A DNA stretch of 64,000 nucleotides from DASQBT01 sp963782495 (GCA_963782495.1 CAWAJU010000006.1:124001-188000), one strand, 5' to 3'. Positions 17,230 through 26,884 are shown, numbered from the stretch's first letter. The notes: generated by a model from the letters alone, not told the origin. Translations and numbers: made by a program.

Positions 17230-17502
17230 TCACTTCGCCGGGGGTACGTAGCCCGAAGGCATTTCCGCGCCCTGGCCGAAGAAATACTGTTCCATCTGCG
17301 TCATCAGGTACTTGCGCGCCTGCGGGTCCGCCAGGTTGAGCCGGTTTTCGTTGATCAGCATGGTCTGATGCTTGGTCCAGGAAGTCCAGGCCTCCTTCGA
17401 CACTTGCTCAAAGATCCGCTTGCCCAGTTCGCCCGGAACCGGGGCAAAGGCCAGACCCTCCGCCTCCCGGCCGAGCTTGATACAGTTCACCATACGGGAC
17501 AT
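17230..17502 (-). CDS. yggX: Probable Fe(2+)-trafficking protein YggX
   Basis: 90 aa, the usual YggX length. It contains the conserved start MSRMVNCIKLGREAEGL with its single Cys, the GKRIFEQVSKEAWTSWTKHQTMLINE core, and NLADPQARKYLMTQMEQYFFG. YggX protects iron-sulfur enzymes from oxidative damage and helps iron handling. The ATG at 17502 has GGAG at good spacing; a GTG two codons upstream would be too close to it. Confidence 0.95.
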   Translation of the reverse strand: MSRMVNCIKLGREAEGLAFAPVPGELGKRIFEQVSKEAWTSWTKHQTMLINENRLNLADPQARKYLMTQMEQYFFGQGAEMPSGYVPPAK

Positions 17503-17531
17503 AACCACTCCAAAAGTAATCGATTGACAAC

Positions 17532-17561
17532 ATTATAAGGCGACCCCGACCTTCGGCCCAA
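17532..17561 (-). promoter_or_regulatory. Predicted sigma-70 promoter of yggX
   Basis: On the minus strand TTGGGC and a consensus TATAAT are separated by 18 bases, about 30 bases upstream of the yggX ATG. The rest of the 17503-17819 gap shows no other feature I can support. Confidence 0.5.
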
Positions 17562-17819
17562 CCGCCCTTGAGAGCGTGGTTTCCAGGGCCCGTCTCCGCC
17601 AATTTCATGCACAAGCATGATCTTCCTTGCGAGTGCCGACGCCAGCGTCGGCCCACCGCGACTTAACGTCCTTCTGCCCTATGTCTTTAAAATATTTGCC
17701 CGAAGTGCCGATATAGGAAATGTAGTAACAATAAGTTGACCTTGGGGCCGCTTCTTGTGCACGCGCTGTCTTGCGCCAGTGTCTGCGCAGCCCCGGTTAC
17801 AACAAGCCCGGAGGAAGTC

Positions 17820-17963
17820 ATGCAAACCTATCAGCCACCGTCAGGCCGTGCGGCTATCGCGCGGGCGCCCAGCAAGAAACCATCATCCCGGTTGTCCGCC
17901 TGTTCTTCTCGCGAGCCGGATTCTGTTCATCCCGCCGTTGAAATCGGCAACAAGGCGGCATGA
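17820..17963 (+). CDS. 47-codon ORF upstream of the EAL gene
   Basis: The ATG at 17820 follows a strong ribosome site (GGAGGA, 4-base spacing). The frame encodes a hydrophilic, Ser/Lys/Pro-rich peptide (MQTYQPPSGRAAIARAPSKK ...) and stops at 17963, one base before the EAL gene ATG. The strong ribosome site with near-overlap suggests a translated leader coupled to the EAL gene. No homology is recognised. Confidence 0.4.
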   Translation: MQTYQPPSGRAAIARAPSKKPSSRLSACSSREPDSVHPAVEIGNKAA

Positions 17964-17964
17964 C

Positions 17965-19164
17965 ATGCACCGCCTATTGCTACGCCAACTTCGGCACATA
18001 CTCGGGATTGAGGACGCGGGCCACTGGCTTGCGCTGAATCAGGCAATCGGGGAATTCTCGGTCCAACTGACGCACGACAACCCGCCAGTGGCGCACGCCC
18101 TGGACCGCATTCCGGCGCTGCTGGAGAGCATCAGCAGGACATATGGTCAACATGAGCGGCACCTGTCCTTGCTGCGCAGCAGCTTGGAGACGGCTTCCCG
18201 CGAGCATAGCGAGGCCCACGAACCCCTGGGCGCACAGTCTTCCGGCACGCCCCGCTCGATGGGTTCCCTGCAAGGCGAATTCACCCGATTGATGGGCAGC
18301 GCGGTGATTGGCGAGTGCATGCCACCAGGCCACAACCGCATTCAAGCGCACACCGCAACCGATCTCAACCCGGACGATTGCCATGAGCAGGCAACACTCA
18401 TCTGCGCGGCCCTGGCCGAGGACCGGTTCCGGCTTTATGCCCAGGAAATCCGGCCGCTCGGAGCGGACAAGGACACCTATTTTGAAATTCTGCTGCGCCT
18501 GATTGATCCCTCGGGTGAGGAAATCCCGCCTGCCGAGTTCATGCCCGCGGCGGAACGCCACAAGCTGTTGGGTGCGATCGACCACTGGGTGATTTCGAAT
18601 ACGCTGAACGCGTTGGCTTCGGTCAATTGTCGCTCGGGGGAAATTAAGGTCGCGATCAATCTCGCGGCGATGTCGCTCTCGGACCCGAACCTGGCTGACT
18701 TCCTCCGCCAGGAACTGCGCACTCACAAGGTGTCGGCACGGGCCATACGCTTCGAAGTGGCGGAAACGGCCGCCGTCTCCCAGCTCCCCGTTGCGGCCGA
18801 ATTGATCGAGGATCTCGCCCGGCTCGGCTGCAAGTTTGCGTTGGATAATTTCGCCTGCACCAACGCCTCATTCGCTCACCTCAGGGGCCTTCCGGTGGAT
18901 TACCTGAAGATCGACGGACGCTTCGTGCAGGACATTGTCAGCGATCCCGTCAGTCGTGCCCTGGTCGAGTCCATAAACCGCATCGGCCAACTCATGGGCA
19001 AGGAAACCATCGTAACCTGTGTCGAGGAGGAAGAGGCATTGCGCATATTGGCTTCCATCGGAGTGGACTATGCCCAGGGCTACGCCGTCTCCAGACCCTT
19101 GCCTTTGTCAGACTGGCTGGCCACCCTGACCTTTGCGGATCTGCCCCGCTCAGACGCGGCGTGA
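17965..19164 (+). CDS. EAL-domain protein with altered catalytic positions
   Basis: 399 aa from the ATG at 17965. Residues 1-130 are an unrecognised, partly helical N-terminal region. Residues about 145-390 are an EAL domain. Cyclic-di-GMP phosphodiesterase positions seen: E174 (EILLR), N232 (INLAA), E264 (FEVAE), K315 (LKIDGRFV) and Q371 (AQGY). The usual DDFG is DNFA (D294, N295), and the usual AEGVE is VTCVE (350-354), losing one acidic residue in each. No GGDEF domain is present. It may bind c-di-GMP without cleaving it, or act as a degenerate regulator. Confidence 0.8.
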   Translation: MHRLLLRQLRHILGIEDAGHWLALNQAIGEFSVQLTHDNPPVAHALDRIPALLESISRTYGQHERHLSLLRSSLETASREHSEAHEPLGAQSSGTPRSMGSLQGEFTRLMGSAVIGECMPPGHNRIQAHTATDLNPDDCHEQATLICAALAEDRFRLYAQEIRPLGADKDTYFEILLRLIDPSGEEIPPAEFMPAAERHKLLGAIDHWVISNTLNALASVNCRSGEIKVAINLAAMSLSDPNLADFLRQELRTHKVSARAIRFEVAETAAVSQLPVAAELIEDLARLGCKFALDNFACTNASFAHLRGLPVDYLKIDGRFVQDIVSDPVSRALVESINRIGQLMGKETIVTCVEEEEALRILASIGVDYAQGYAVSRPLPLSDWLATLTFADLPRSDAA

Positions 19165-19200
19165 AATGACGCCACCGGCATCCATCCTGATGCTGGCCAG

Positions 19201-20004
19201 TCAGTGTGGAAACCCGGCAGGCAGCTGGCCCGGCACAGTCTGATAGCCAGCCGGAATGTCAAACGTGTCGGCAGGGAGGGGGCTCGTCGAGTAATTCTGC
19301 ACCTCGACTCGCAGCTGGGTCGGCATCTTCCTCGCCAGGTTGGCCAGCGGGCCGTTGCCTTCGTAACTGACGTCGATTTGTCCCGCGCAGGGTAGTCCCT
19401 TGGGAGCCAGTTTGCGTATCAATTCGCTCAAACTGCGCGCCTGCGCGGGCATGATCCGGGCAATCTCCGGGATCGCGAGATAGAAATCCTTGCTCTTGGC
19501 AAGCCTGACCAGATCCTTCACCTGCGCCAGTTCGCGAGCCCGTTCAGCGATCCATACCTGGCCCTTCAGGTGGAAAATGATCTCTTCCTTTCCCAACACC
19601 GCGGGCATGCTCGCCGTCAAGTCATATTCCTTGCAGATCCAGTCGCTCAATGGATGCGTGCGGCCCGTGCTTTTGATGCTCAGCTTCAACCCACTGACCG
19701 GCGCGCTCACCTCGGTGTTGGTTCGGATCGCGTCCAGGTCATACACCTCCGCGCGCCGAAACAAATGATCCAGGACCACGGCCCGATGATTGGCGAGGTC
19801 AAAGATATGGCTGTAAGCCCTGCCCCGATCGATGAAATCACGCCGGATCGAGGTCTTGTGTATCATGATCTTCTCCTGCCCTGACATGGGCATGTTGAAG
19901 GACGTAATCGTGCTGTAACCGGACAGGGTCAGATCGGCGATCGCAGAACCTGGCATGGCCATGAATAGCAACAGCGCGCCGAGTAGGCGGCAGATTCTTG
20001 TCAT
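19201..20004 (-). CDS. Periplasmic partner protein of the MMPL exporter (outer-membrane lipoprotein-sorting-like)
   Basis: 267 aa with a signal peptide (MTRICRLLGALLLFMAMPGSAIA). The mature part begins LTLSGYSTITSFNMPMSGQEKIMIHKTSIRRDFIDRGRAYSHIFDL, in the style of LolA/LppX-like half-barrel proteins or DUF4412 proteins that bind lipids or report redox-labile ligands. Its start overlaps the stop of the upstream MMPL transporter by 4 bases, so the two likely function together in lipid or hydrophobic substrate export. The family assignment is tentative. Confidence 0.6.
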   Translation of the reverse strand: MTRICRLLGALLLFMAMPGSAIADLTLSGYSTITSFNMPMSGQEKIMIHKTSIRRDFIDRGRAYSHIFDLANHRAVVLDHLFRRAEVYDLDAIRTNTEVSAPVSGLKLSIKSTGRTHPLSDWICKEYDLTASMPAVLGKEEIIFHLKGQVWIAERARELAQVKDLVRLAKSKDFYLAIPEIARIMPAQARSLSELIRKLAPKGLPCAGQIDVSYEGNGPLANLARKMPTQLRVEVQNYSTSPLPADTFDIPAGYQTVPGQLPAGFPH

Positions 20005-22262
20005 CCGTGATTCTCCTCAAGATCCGTTTCTTCGCCGAGATTCAAGCGCTGGTAGACCCTGAGCAGCGGCTTGGGTGCCCACCAGTTGAACCTCCCCATC
20101 AGGCGCAGCGTGGCGGGGACCAGCAGCATCCGCACCAGAGTTGCATCAACCGCCACTGAGAGCATCAGGCCCAGGCCGATGGCCTTGATGAAGACCACTT
20201 GGCCCATGGCAAATGAACCGAGCACGATGCCGATCAGCAACGCAGCATTGGTGATGATGGGGCCGCTTCGCTGCATGCCGGTGGAAACCGAGACCAGATT
20301 GTCACCCTTGGTGAGATTGCACATCTCCTTCACGCGGGACAACAGAAAGACTTCATAGTCAATGGAGAGTCCGAATGCGCTGGCGAATATCAGGACCAGT
20401 ATCGTCCCGTCCAGCGCACCCTGTGGGGTAAAATCCAGCAGCCCCGATAAGTGCCCTTCCTGGATGATCCACACCAATGCCCCAAAGGTGGCGGAAAGAG
20501 AAAGCAGGTTGGTCAGCACAACCTTGGCCGGCACAAACACGCTGCCCAGCATCAGGAACAGGAGCAAGAATATCACCCCCACGATGGCGGCGACCACCCA
20601 GGGCACCCGGGCGCGCAGTGTGTCGAGGTAATCAAGGTGAAAGGCTGGGAAGCCGCCGACCACCACTTCCTGCAAGGCTGGCGGGGTAGGCAGCGCGCGA
20701 ATGCGCGCCACCACTTCGCGCGCCTCCGGCGAGGTCGGCTCCAGCGCATAGTCGACATACATCAGGGTGCTGTTCTGCCGGCTGAAATTCTTCAGCGCCT
20801 CGGACGCTTGCCGAAACTGCTCGGGATGGCTGTACAGCAGTTGGTAGTCCGCCAATCCCAAAGAGCGGTCGAGGCTCATCAGGCCGCTGACCCGGGATAC
20901 GCCGGGCACGGTTCGTATCGCTTCGGTTAGTTGGTAAAGGGCGGCAATACTGGCAGCCGAGGTCAGGTCCCCTCTTGTGCGCGCCACCACCACGATCGGA
21001 CTGAGTTCCTCGGTGGCGAAATTAGCCTCCAGACTGCGCTGCACATTGCGGCTTTCAGCATCGACCGGCAGTGAACGGCTGTCCGCCGGTCCCACTTTCA
21101 TATCCTTGACCGGCAAGCCCATCAACACAAGTAGGCCGATAGAAAGGACCAGGACAGTGCGCGCATTGCGCATCACGAAATAGCTGAAACGGTACCATCG
21201 GCCGCGTTCGCCGTGGCGCGCCGACCAAGGCTTCATGAATGGCGGCGTCAGCCGATCAACCTTGTATCCCAGCAAGGATAGCAAGGCAGGCAGGAACAGG
21301 ATGGCGGTCATCATCGCCGAGCCCACGGAAATGGCTCCCGCCAACCCCATGTTGTGAAAAAAGCGCTGTGGCAGCAGGAACAGACAAAACAGGCTGGAAG
21401 CGACTGTCAGCCCGCTGAACAGCAGGGTGCGGCCCGCGGTCAGCATGGTGATTCTGAGTGCCTCATCAACCGACCTGTTCAATGCCAGTTCCTCGCGAAA
21501 CCGGGAAACCATGAACAGGCTGTAATCCACCGCCAAGCCCAGGCCCAGCATGGAAACCACATTAGGCGCATAGACGTTGATCTCGGTGAAATGGGTGGCG
21601 AACTTGAGCCAGGCGAGGCTGCTCAATACCGTCACCGCACCCACCAGCAATGGCAGCGTGGCCGCGACCAGGGAGCGAAATACCCACACCAGGAGGACGG
21701 CGAGCAGGACAAAGCTGACGACCTCCGCCATTTTCAGGTCATGATCCAGTTGCTCCCGCACGTCGACATAGATCGCAAGTTCGCCCCCGAGCCCGAGCTT
21801 GAGCCGGTCGCTAACGAGACGCTTGCGCAATTCGCGATAAGCCGCCACGCCTTCATCGGAGCCACGTTGCAGATTGACCACGGCATAAGTCATGCTGCCG
21901 TCGCGCGACTTGAAGCGGGGATTGCCGGTGGAGTAGTAGGTCAGAAGGCTGTTGACCTGAGGGTTGCCGATCAACGGGGCGAGCGCCGATTCTACGGCAC
22001 TCCGGTATTCAGCGCTGTCAACCTGTTGGGGGCCTGTGGCACGCGGGCTGAACAGGACAATGACCGGGGTTTCATCGCGTTCAAGCTGGACGCGGAGCCG
22101 CTCGGCCGCAAGCGCCGACCCGCTGCCCGGAGCATCCCAACCGGGATTAAGAGTCAGGAACTGCCTGACGTCCAGGCCATATACCGCGCTTGAAATCACC
22201 CAAACGCCGGCGAGCGCAATCAGCACCCAGGGAAGGCGATTAGCCAGTCTGGCCAGTTGCAA
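20001..22262 (-). CDS. MMPL/RND-superfamily transporter
   Basis: 753 aa with a twelve-helix RND layout: one N-terminal helix, a large periplasmic loop (about 35-195), helices 2-6, then a repeat. Conserved signatures are NVVSMLGLGLAVDYSLFMVSRFREEL in the first half and FASAFGLSIDYEVFLLSRVKEM in the second, typical of MmpL/HpnN-type exporters of lipids or hopanoids. The only in-frame start is a TTG at 22262 next to a run of seven T. It has a GAGGGG about 10 bases upstream, so the start is weakly supported. It is co-transcribed with the downstream periplasmic partner. Confidence 0.85.
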   Translation of the reverse strand: MQLARLANRLPWVLIALAGVWVISSAVYGLDVRQFLTLNPGWDAPGSGSALAAERLRVQLERDETPVIVLFSPRATGPQQVDSAEYRSAVESALAPLIGNPQVNSLLTYYSTGNPRFKSRDGSMTYAVVNLQRGSDEGVAAYRELRKRLVSDRLKLGLGGELAIYVDVREQLDHDLKMAEVVSFVLLAVLLVWVFRSLVAATLPLLVGAVTVLSSLAWLKFATHFTEINVYAPNVVSMLGLGLAVDYSLFMVSRFREELALNRSVDEALRITMLTAGRTLLFSGLTVASSLFCLFLLPQRFFHNMGLAGAISVGSAMMTAILFLPALLSLLGYKVDRLTPPFMKPWSARHGERGRWYRFSYFVMRNARTVLVLSIGLLVLMGLPVKDMKVGPADSRSLPVDAESRNVQRSLEANFATEELSPIVVVARTRGDLTSAASIAALYQLTEAIRTVPGVSRVSGLMSLDRSLGLADYQLLYSHPEQFRQASEALKNFSRQNSTLMYVDYALEPTSPEAREVVARIRALPTPPALQEVVVGGFPAFHLDYLDTLRARVPWVVAAIVGVIFLLLFLMLGSVFVPAKVVLTNLLSLSATFGALVWIIQEGHLSGLLDFTPQGALDGTILVLIFASAFGLSIDYEVFLLSRVKEMCNLTKGDNLVSVSTGMQRSGPIITNAALLIGIVLGSFAMGQVVFIKAIGLGLMLSVAVDATLVRMLLVPATLRLMGRFNWWAPKPLLRVYQRLNLGEETDLEENHG

Positions 22263-22437
22263 AAAAATCTGTGTCCCCTCTGTGCTTGATCATACGACTA
22301 AATGGGCTGCCACTCGGGCAGAGGCTGGATAGGAGCGCGAGGACGGCGCAGGCATCGCATCTTCCTGGCCTGCGCTCGTCCATTCATCCTAGTTTACTTG
22401 GTCGAGGTGGCCGGTCAACGGAAGCCAGCAAGAAAGC

Positions 22438-22457
22438 AAGGCAGCCGAAGCTGCCTT
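22438..22457 (-). terminator. Hairpin after the atp operon
   Basis: On the minus strand AAGGCAGC-TTCG-GCTGCCTT (8-bp stem, stable TTCG loop) lies about 25 bases after the atpC stop and is followed by GCTTTCTTG. The T tract is short. Confidence 0.65.
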
Positions 22458-22481
22458 TGCGTTTGGTCAAGCCAGGGCAGC

Positions 22482-22901
22482 TCAGGGACGCTTGCGCAGC
22501 TTCTGGATCGCGGCCAGTTGCGCAACCGCCTGCGCCAGTTCAGCCTGCGCCTTGGCGTAATCCATGGCCGAGGAGCGGTCCGTCATGGCGTCTTCCGCGG
22601 CGCGCTTGGCTTCCAGGGCCTTGGCTTCATCGAGATCCTGACCACGGATCGCGGTGTCGGACAGAATGGTGACGACGAACGGCTGCACTTCGAGGATGCC
22701 GCTCGACACATAGATGAGCTCTTCCTCACCTGACTCCTTCTTGATGCGCACCGCACCGGGCTTGATGCGCGTCAGCAGCGGAGTGTGGCGTGGATAGATG
22801 CCGAGTTCGCCCATCTCGCCAGGTACCGTGACATATTCCGCGCTGCCGGAAAATAGCGAGGCTTCTGCGCTAACGATGTCGACGTGGAGTGTCATTGCCA
22901 T
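22482..22901 (-). CDS. atpC: ATP synthase epsilon subunit
   Basis: 139 aa. The N-terminal beta-sandwich (MTLHVDIVSAEASLFSGSAEYVTVPGEMGELGIYPRHTPLL) and the C-terminal helical hairpin are the full F1 epsilon pattern. Epsilon links the rotor and can inhibit ATP hydrolysis. It is the last gene of the atp operon, 11 bases after atpD, and is followed by a hairpin. Confidence 0.97.
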   Translation of the reverse strand: MAMTLHVDIVSAEASLFSGSAEYVTVPGEMGELGIYPRHTPLLTRIKPGAVRIKKESGEEELIYVSSGILEVQPFVVTILSDTAIRGQDLDEAKALEAKRAAEDAMTDRSSAMDYAKAQAELAQAVAQLAAIQKLRKRP

Positions 22902-22912
22902 CGACCTTACCT

Positions 22913-24292
22913 TTACTGGACCGTCTTGGCTTTTTCGACCGCTTCTTCGATTGTGCCCACCATGTAGAAGGCCTGTTCGGGAAGGTGGTCGTATTCGCCG
23001 TCGACAATGTCCTTGAAGCCCTTGATGGTCTCCTTCAACGCGACGTACTTGCCCGGGGCGCCGGTAAACACTTCCGCGACGAAGAAGGGCTGCGACAGGA
23101 AGCGCTGAATCTTGCGGGCGCGGGCCACCACCAGCCTGTCCTCGGGCGCCAGTTCATCCATCCCCAGAATCGCGATGATGTCGCGCAATTCCTTGTAGCG
23201 CTGCAGCGTCGCCTGCACCGCGCGCGCTACTGTGTAGTGTTCGTCGCCGACGACCTGGGGGTCGAGCTGGCGCGAAGTCGAATCCAGTGGGTCCACCGCC
23301 GGATAGATGCCAAGTTCGGCAACCTGGCGCGACAGCACCAGCGTCGCATCCAGGTGGGCAAAGGTGGTGGCGGGCGAGGGGTCGGTCAAGTCGTCTGCCG
23401 GCACGTACACGGCCTGAAAGGACGTTATGGAACCGGTGCGGGTAGAAGTGATGCGCTCCTGCAGGCGGCCCATTTCGTCCGCCAGGGTGGGTTGGTAACC
23501 CACCGCCGACGGCATGCGTCCGAGCAGCGCCGATACTTCGGTACCGGCGAGGGTGTAGCGGTAGATGTTGTCGACGAAGAACAATACATCGCGGCCTTCA
23601 TCGCGGAAGTGTTCAGCCATGGTCAAACCGGTCAGCGCCACGCGCAGGCGGTTGCCCGGAGGTTCGTTCATTTGCCCATAAACCAGGGCGACCTTATCGA
23701 GCACGCCGCCTTCCTTCATCTCGTGGTAGAAGTCGTTGCCCTCGCGGGTCCGTTCGCCGACACCGGCAAACACGGAAAAACCGGAGTGTTGCACGGCGAT
23801 GTTGCGGATCAGTTCCATCAGCGTCACGGTCTTGCCCACGCCCGCGCCGCCGAACAGGCCGATTTTGCCGCCTTTGGCGATCGGCATGATGAGGTCGATC
23901 ACCTTGATGCCGGTTTCGAGGATCTCCACGCTTGCGGCCTGGTCGGCGAAATCCGGTGCCTTGCGGTGGATCGGCATGCGATCCTGGGTGGCGATCGGGC
24001 CGGCATCGTCCACCGGTTCGCCCAGCACGTCCATGATGCGGCCCAACGTAGCCTGCCCGACCGGGACCGAAATCGGCGCGCCGGTATCGCCAACTGCCAT
24101 GCCGCGCCGCAGGCCATCGGTGGAACCCAGCGCGATGGTTCGCACCACGCCGTCACCCAGCTGCTGTTGCACTTCCAGGGTCAGTCGGGGCTGGTCCATC
24201 CGCAGGGCGCTGAACACCCGGGGCATGGCATCGCGGGGGAACTCCACATCCACCACCGCGCCAATGATCTGTACGATTTTTCCGTTGCTCAT
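22913..24292 (-). CDS. atpD: ATP synthase beta subunit
   Basis: 459 aa, usual length. Walker A is GGAGVGKTV, the catalytic Glu region is GVGERTREG, Walker B is VLFFVDNIYR, and the DELSEED-like segment is IAILGMDELAPEDRL. It is the catalytic subunit of the F1 sector. It follows atpG after a 124-base gap, long for this operon but without a clear extra gene or promoter. Confidence 0.98.
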   Translation of the reverse strand: MSNGKIVQIIGAVVDVEFPRDAMPRVFSALRMDQPRLTLEVQQQLGDGVVRTIALGSTDGLRRGMAVGDTGAPISVPVGQATLGRIMDVLGEPVDDAGPIATQDRMPIHRKAPDFADQAASVEILETGIKVIDLIMPIAKGGKIGLFGGAGVGKTVTLMELIRNIAVQHSGFSVFAGVGERTREGNDFYHEMKEGGVLDKVALVYGQMNEPPGNRLRVALTGLTMAEHFRDEGRDVLFFVDNIYRYTLAGTEVSALLGRMPSAVGYQPTLADEMGRLQERITSTRTGSITSFQAVYVPADDLTDPSPATTFAHLDATLVLSRQVAELGIYPAVDPLDSTSRQLDPQVVGDEHYTVARAVQATLQRYKELRDIIAILGMDELAPEDRLVVARARKIQRFLSQPFFVAEVFTGAPGKYVALKETIKGFKDIVDGEYDHLPEQAFYMVGTIEEAVEKAKTVQ

Positions 24293-24416
24293 GGCTTGTT
24301 CCTAAGCAAAATTTGAATTCTGTTTGGCCAATTAGACCGCCGCCGCGCTTTGCAATCTGGTCTCGCCATAACGTTCGCTGCGCTCACGTTAGCCTCGCCC
24401 GATTGTCGCCGCGGCG

Positions 24417-25289
24417 TCAAACCGCCGCCGCTCCGCCGACAATCTCTGACAGCTCCTTGGTGATCGCGGCTTGGCGGGTCTTGTTGTAGACCAGCTTCAG
24501 TTCGTCGATCACGTTCTTCGCATTGTCCGAAGCGGCTTTCATTGCCACCATCCGGGCCGACTGTTCGCTGGCCACATTTTCCACTACCCCCTGATAAACA
24601 AGGGACTCGACATAACGCGTCAGCAGAGCGTCCACCACCGGCTTGGCGTCCGGCTCGTAGATGTAGTCCCAGTGGTGCTGCAAGGCTTCCGCCTCGTTTC
24701 CCGCTGCCTGTTCGAGCGGCAGGAGCTGGCGCACCTGCGGTTCCTGCTTCATGGTGTTGACGAACTGGTTGTAGATCACGTAGAGCGCGTCGATCCGGCC
24801 TTCGACGTAGGCATCCAGCATGACCTTAATGGGGCCGATGAGTTTTTCCATGTGCGGCGTATCACCCAGTCCGGTCAAGTGGGACACCACGCCGGCGCCC
24901 GAGCGCTGCATGAAGCCCAGGCCCTTGTTGCCAATCGCCGTCACATCCACCTGTATACCTTGCGCGTCCCAGGCTTTCATCCTGCTCACCACCAGACGCA
25001 GGACATTGGTGTTCAGGCCGCCGCACAGGCCCTTGTCGGAGGTGACAACGATCAGCCCGACGCGCTTGATCGCCTCGCGCCGCAAAATGAAGGGGTGCTT
25101 GTATTCCGGATGGGCGTAGGCCATATGCACCGCCACATGGCCGATTTTTTCAGCATAGGGGCGAGCGTGCTTCATCCGCTCCTGTGCCTTGCGCATTTTG
25201 GACGCCGCCACCATTTCCATGGCCTTGGTGATTTTGCGCGTGTTTTCCACGCTCTTGATCTTGGTCCGTATTTCCTTGCCTGCGGCCAT
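24417..25289 (-). CDS. atpG: ATP synthase gamma subunit
   Basis: 290 aa. The N-terminal helix is typical (MAAGKEIRTKIKSVENTRKI, TKAMEMVAASKMRKAQ), as is the C-terminal rotor helix (NAKNVIDELKLVYNKTRQAAIT, KELSEIVGGAAA). Gamma is the central shaft that drives binding changes in the beta subunits. It lies 15 bases after atpA. Confidence 0.98.
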   Translation of the reverse strand: MAAGKEIRTKIKSVENTRKITKAMEMVAASKMRKAQERMKHARPYAEKIGHVAVHMAYAHPEYKHPFILRREAIKRVGLIVVTSDKGLCGGLNTNVLRLVVSRMKAWDAQGIQVDVTAIGNKGLGFMQRSGAGVVSHLTGLGDTPHMEKLIGPIKVMLDAYVEGRIDALYVIYNQFVNTMKQEPQVRQLLPLEQAAGNEAEALQHHWDYIYEPDAKPVVDALLTRYVESLVYQGVVENVASEQSARMVAMKAASDNAKNVIDELKLVYNKTRQAAITKELSEIVGGAAAV

Positions 25290-25304
25290 TGCGGATGCTC
25301 CTGG

Positions 25305-26846
25305 TCAGTAAACCGCGGTCTGCTTGAAAGACTCGATGGCGGCTTTCAGGGCACTTTCCTGCTCGCCGCTCATCTCGCCCGAGGCGTTGATGGCGTCGAG
25401 CACGTCCTTGTGCTTGTCCTTGACGTAGGCTTGCAGCGCGGCTTCGAACGGCAATACCTTCTTGATATCGAGCCCGTCCATGTAGCCGTTGTTGACCGTG
25501 AACAGAGTCAGCGCCATTTCCGCCACGCTCATGGGCGAGTACTGCGGCTGTTTCATCAACTCGGTCACGATCTTGCCGCGCTCCAACTGCTTGCGGGTGG
25601 CGTCGTCGAGGTCGGAGGCGAACTGGGCGAAGGCAGCCAGCTCGCGGTACTGCGCCAGCGCCAGGCGGATGCCGCCGCCCAGCTTTTTGATCACCTTGGT
25701 CTGCGCCGCACCGCCCACGCGCGACACCGACAGCCCGGCGTTGATGGCAGGCCGGATACCGGCGTTGAACAAATCGGTTTCGAGGAAGATCTGGCCGTCG
25801 GTAATCGAAATCACGTTGGTCGGCACGAAAGCGGACACGTCGCCGGCCTGCGTTTCAATGATTGGCAACGCAGTCAGCGAACCAGTCTTGCCGGTCACCT
25901 TGCCGCCGGTGCGCTTGCTTACTTCATCGGCGTTGATGCGCGCGGCGCGCTCCAGCAGACGCGAATGCAGGTAAAACACGTCGCCAGGATAGGCTTCGCG
26001 GCCCGGAGGGCGACGCAATAGCAGCGAAACCTGGCGATAAGCCCAGGCCTGCTTGGTCAGATCGTCATAAATGATCAGCGCATCCATGCCGTTGTCGCGG
26101 AAGTATTCGCCCATGGTGCAGCCGGAATACGGCGCGATGTACTGCATGGCGGCAGAGTCGGACGCGGTGGCGGCAACGATGATGGTGTATTCCATTGCGC
26201 CATGTGCTTCCAGCTTGCGCACCACATTGGCGACGGAGGAAGCCTTTTGGCCCACCGCCACATAGATACAATAAACACCCTTGCCCTTCTGATTGATGAT
26301 GGCGTCAATCGCCACCGCGGTCTTGCCGGTCTGGCGATCGCCAATGATCAGTTCGCGTTGGCCACGCCCGATCGGCACCATGGAGTCGATCGACTTGAGC
26401 CCGGTCTGCACCGGCTGGTTGACTGACTGACGCGCAATCACGCCAGGGGCAATCTTCTCGATCGGGGAAGACAGCTTGGCGGCGATCGGACCCTTGCCGT
26501 CGATCGGCTGGCCCAGGGAATTGACCACACGGCCGAGCAATTCCGTGCCAATCGGCACTTCCAGAATCCGGCCGGTGCACTTGGCGGTGTCGCCTTCCTT
26601 GATGTGTTCGTAGTCACCCAGAACCACGGCGCCGACCGAATCGCGCTCCAGGTTCAGCGCCAGGCCGAAGGTATTCTCGGGCAGCTCGATCATTTCGCCC
26701 GCCATCACGTCGGACAGCCCGTGGATGCGGACGATGCCGTCGGTCACCGACACGATGGTGCCCTGGGTACGCAGATCGGAACCGGATGCCAGGTTCTCGA
26801 TCTTGGCCTTGATCAGTTCGCTGATTTCGCTTGGATTCAGTTGCAT
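25305..26846 (-). CDS. atpA: ATP synthase alpha subunit
   Basis: 513 aa. Walker A is GDRQTGKTAVAID, the conserved Q-rich and arginine-finger region is ALPIIETQAGDVSAFVPTNVISITDGQIFLE, and the N-terminus is MQLNPSEISELIKAKIE. Alpha is the regulatory, non-catalytic nucleotide-binding subunit of F1. It is in standard operon order between atpH and atpG. Confidence 0.98.
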   Translation of the reverse strand: MQLNPSEISELIKAKIENLASGSDLRTQGTIVSVTDGIVRIHGLSDVMAGEMIELPENTFGLALNLERDSVGAVVLGDYEHIKEGDTAKCTGRILEVPIGTELLGRVVNSLGQPIDGKGPIAAKLSSPIEKIAPGVIARQSVNQPVQTGLKSIDSMVPIGRGQRELIIGDRQTGKTAVAIDAIINQKGKGVYCIYVAVGQKASSVANVVRKLEAHGAMEYTIIVAATASDSAAMQYIAPYSGCTMGEYFRDNGMDALIIYDDLTKQAWAYRQVSLLLRRPPGREAYPGDVFYLHSRLLERAARINADEVSKRTGGKVTGKTGSLTALPIIETQAGDVSAFVPTNVISITDGQIFLETDLFNAGIRPAINAGLSVSRVGGAAQTKVIKKLGGGIRLALAQYRELAAFAQFASDLDDATRKQLERGKIVTELMKQPQYSPMSVAEMALTLFTVNNGYMDGLDIKKVLPFEAALQAYVKDKHKDVLDAINASGEMSGEQESALKAAIESFKQTAVY

Positions 26847-26884
26847 GCTTGTCTCCGACTGGGTCGGTCCCGTAGGTATAAAAT

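Noticed and set aside
22889..24316. 475-codon plus-strand ORF opposite atpD
   Set aside because: Composition (His/Arg/Gln-rich) is that of an antisense frame; atpD on the other strand is unmistakable.
24471..26021. 516-codon plus-strand ORF opposite atpG-atpA
   Set aside because: Antisense shadow of two highly conserved genes.
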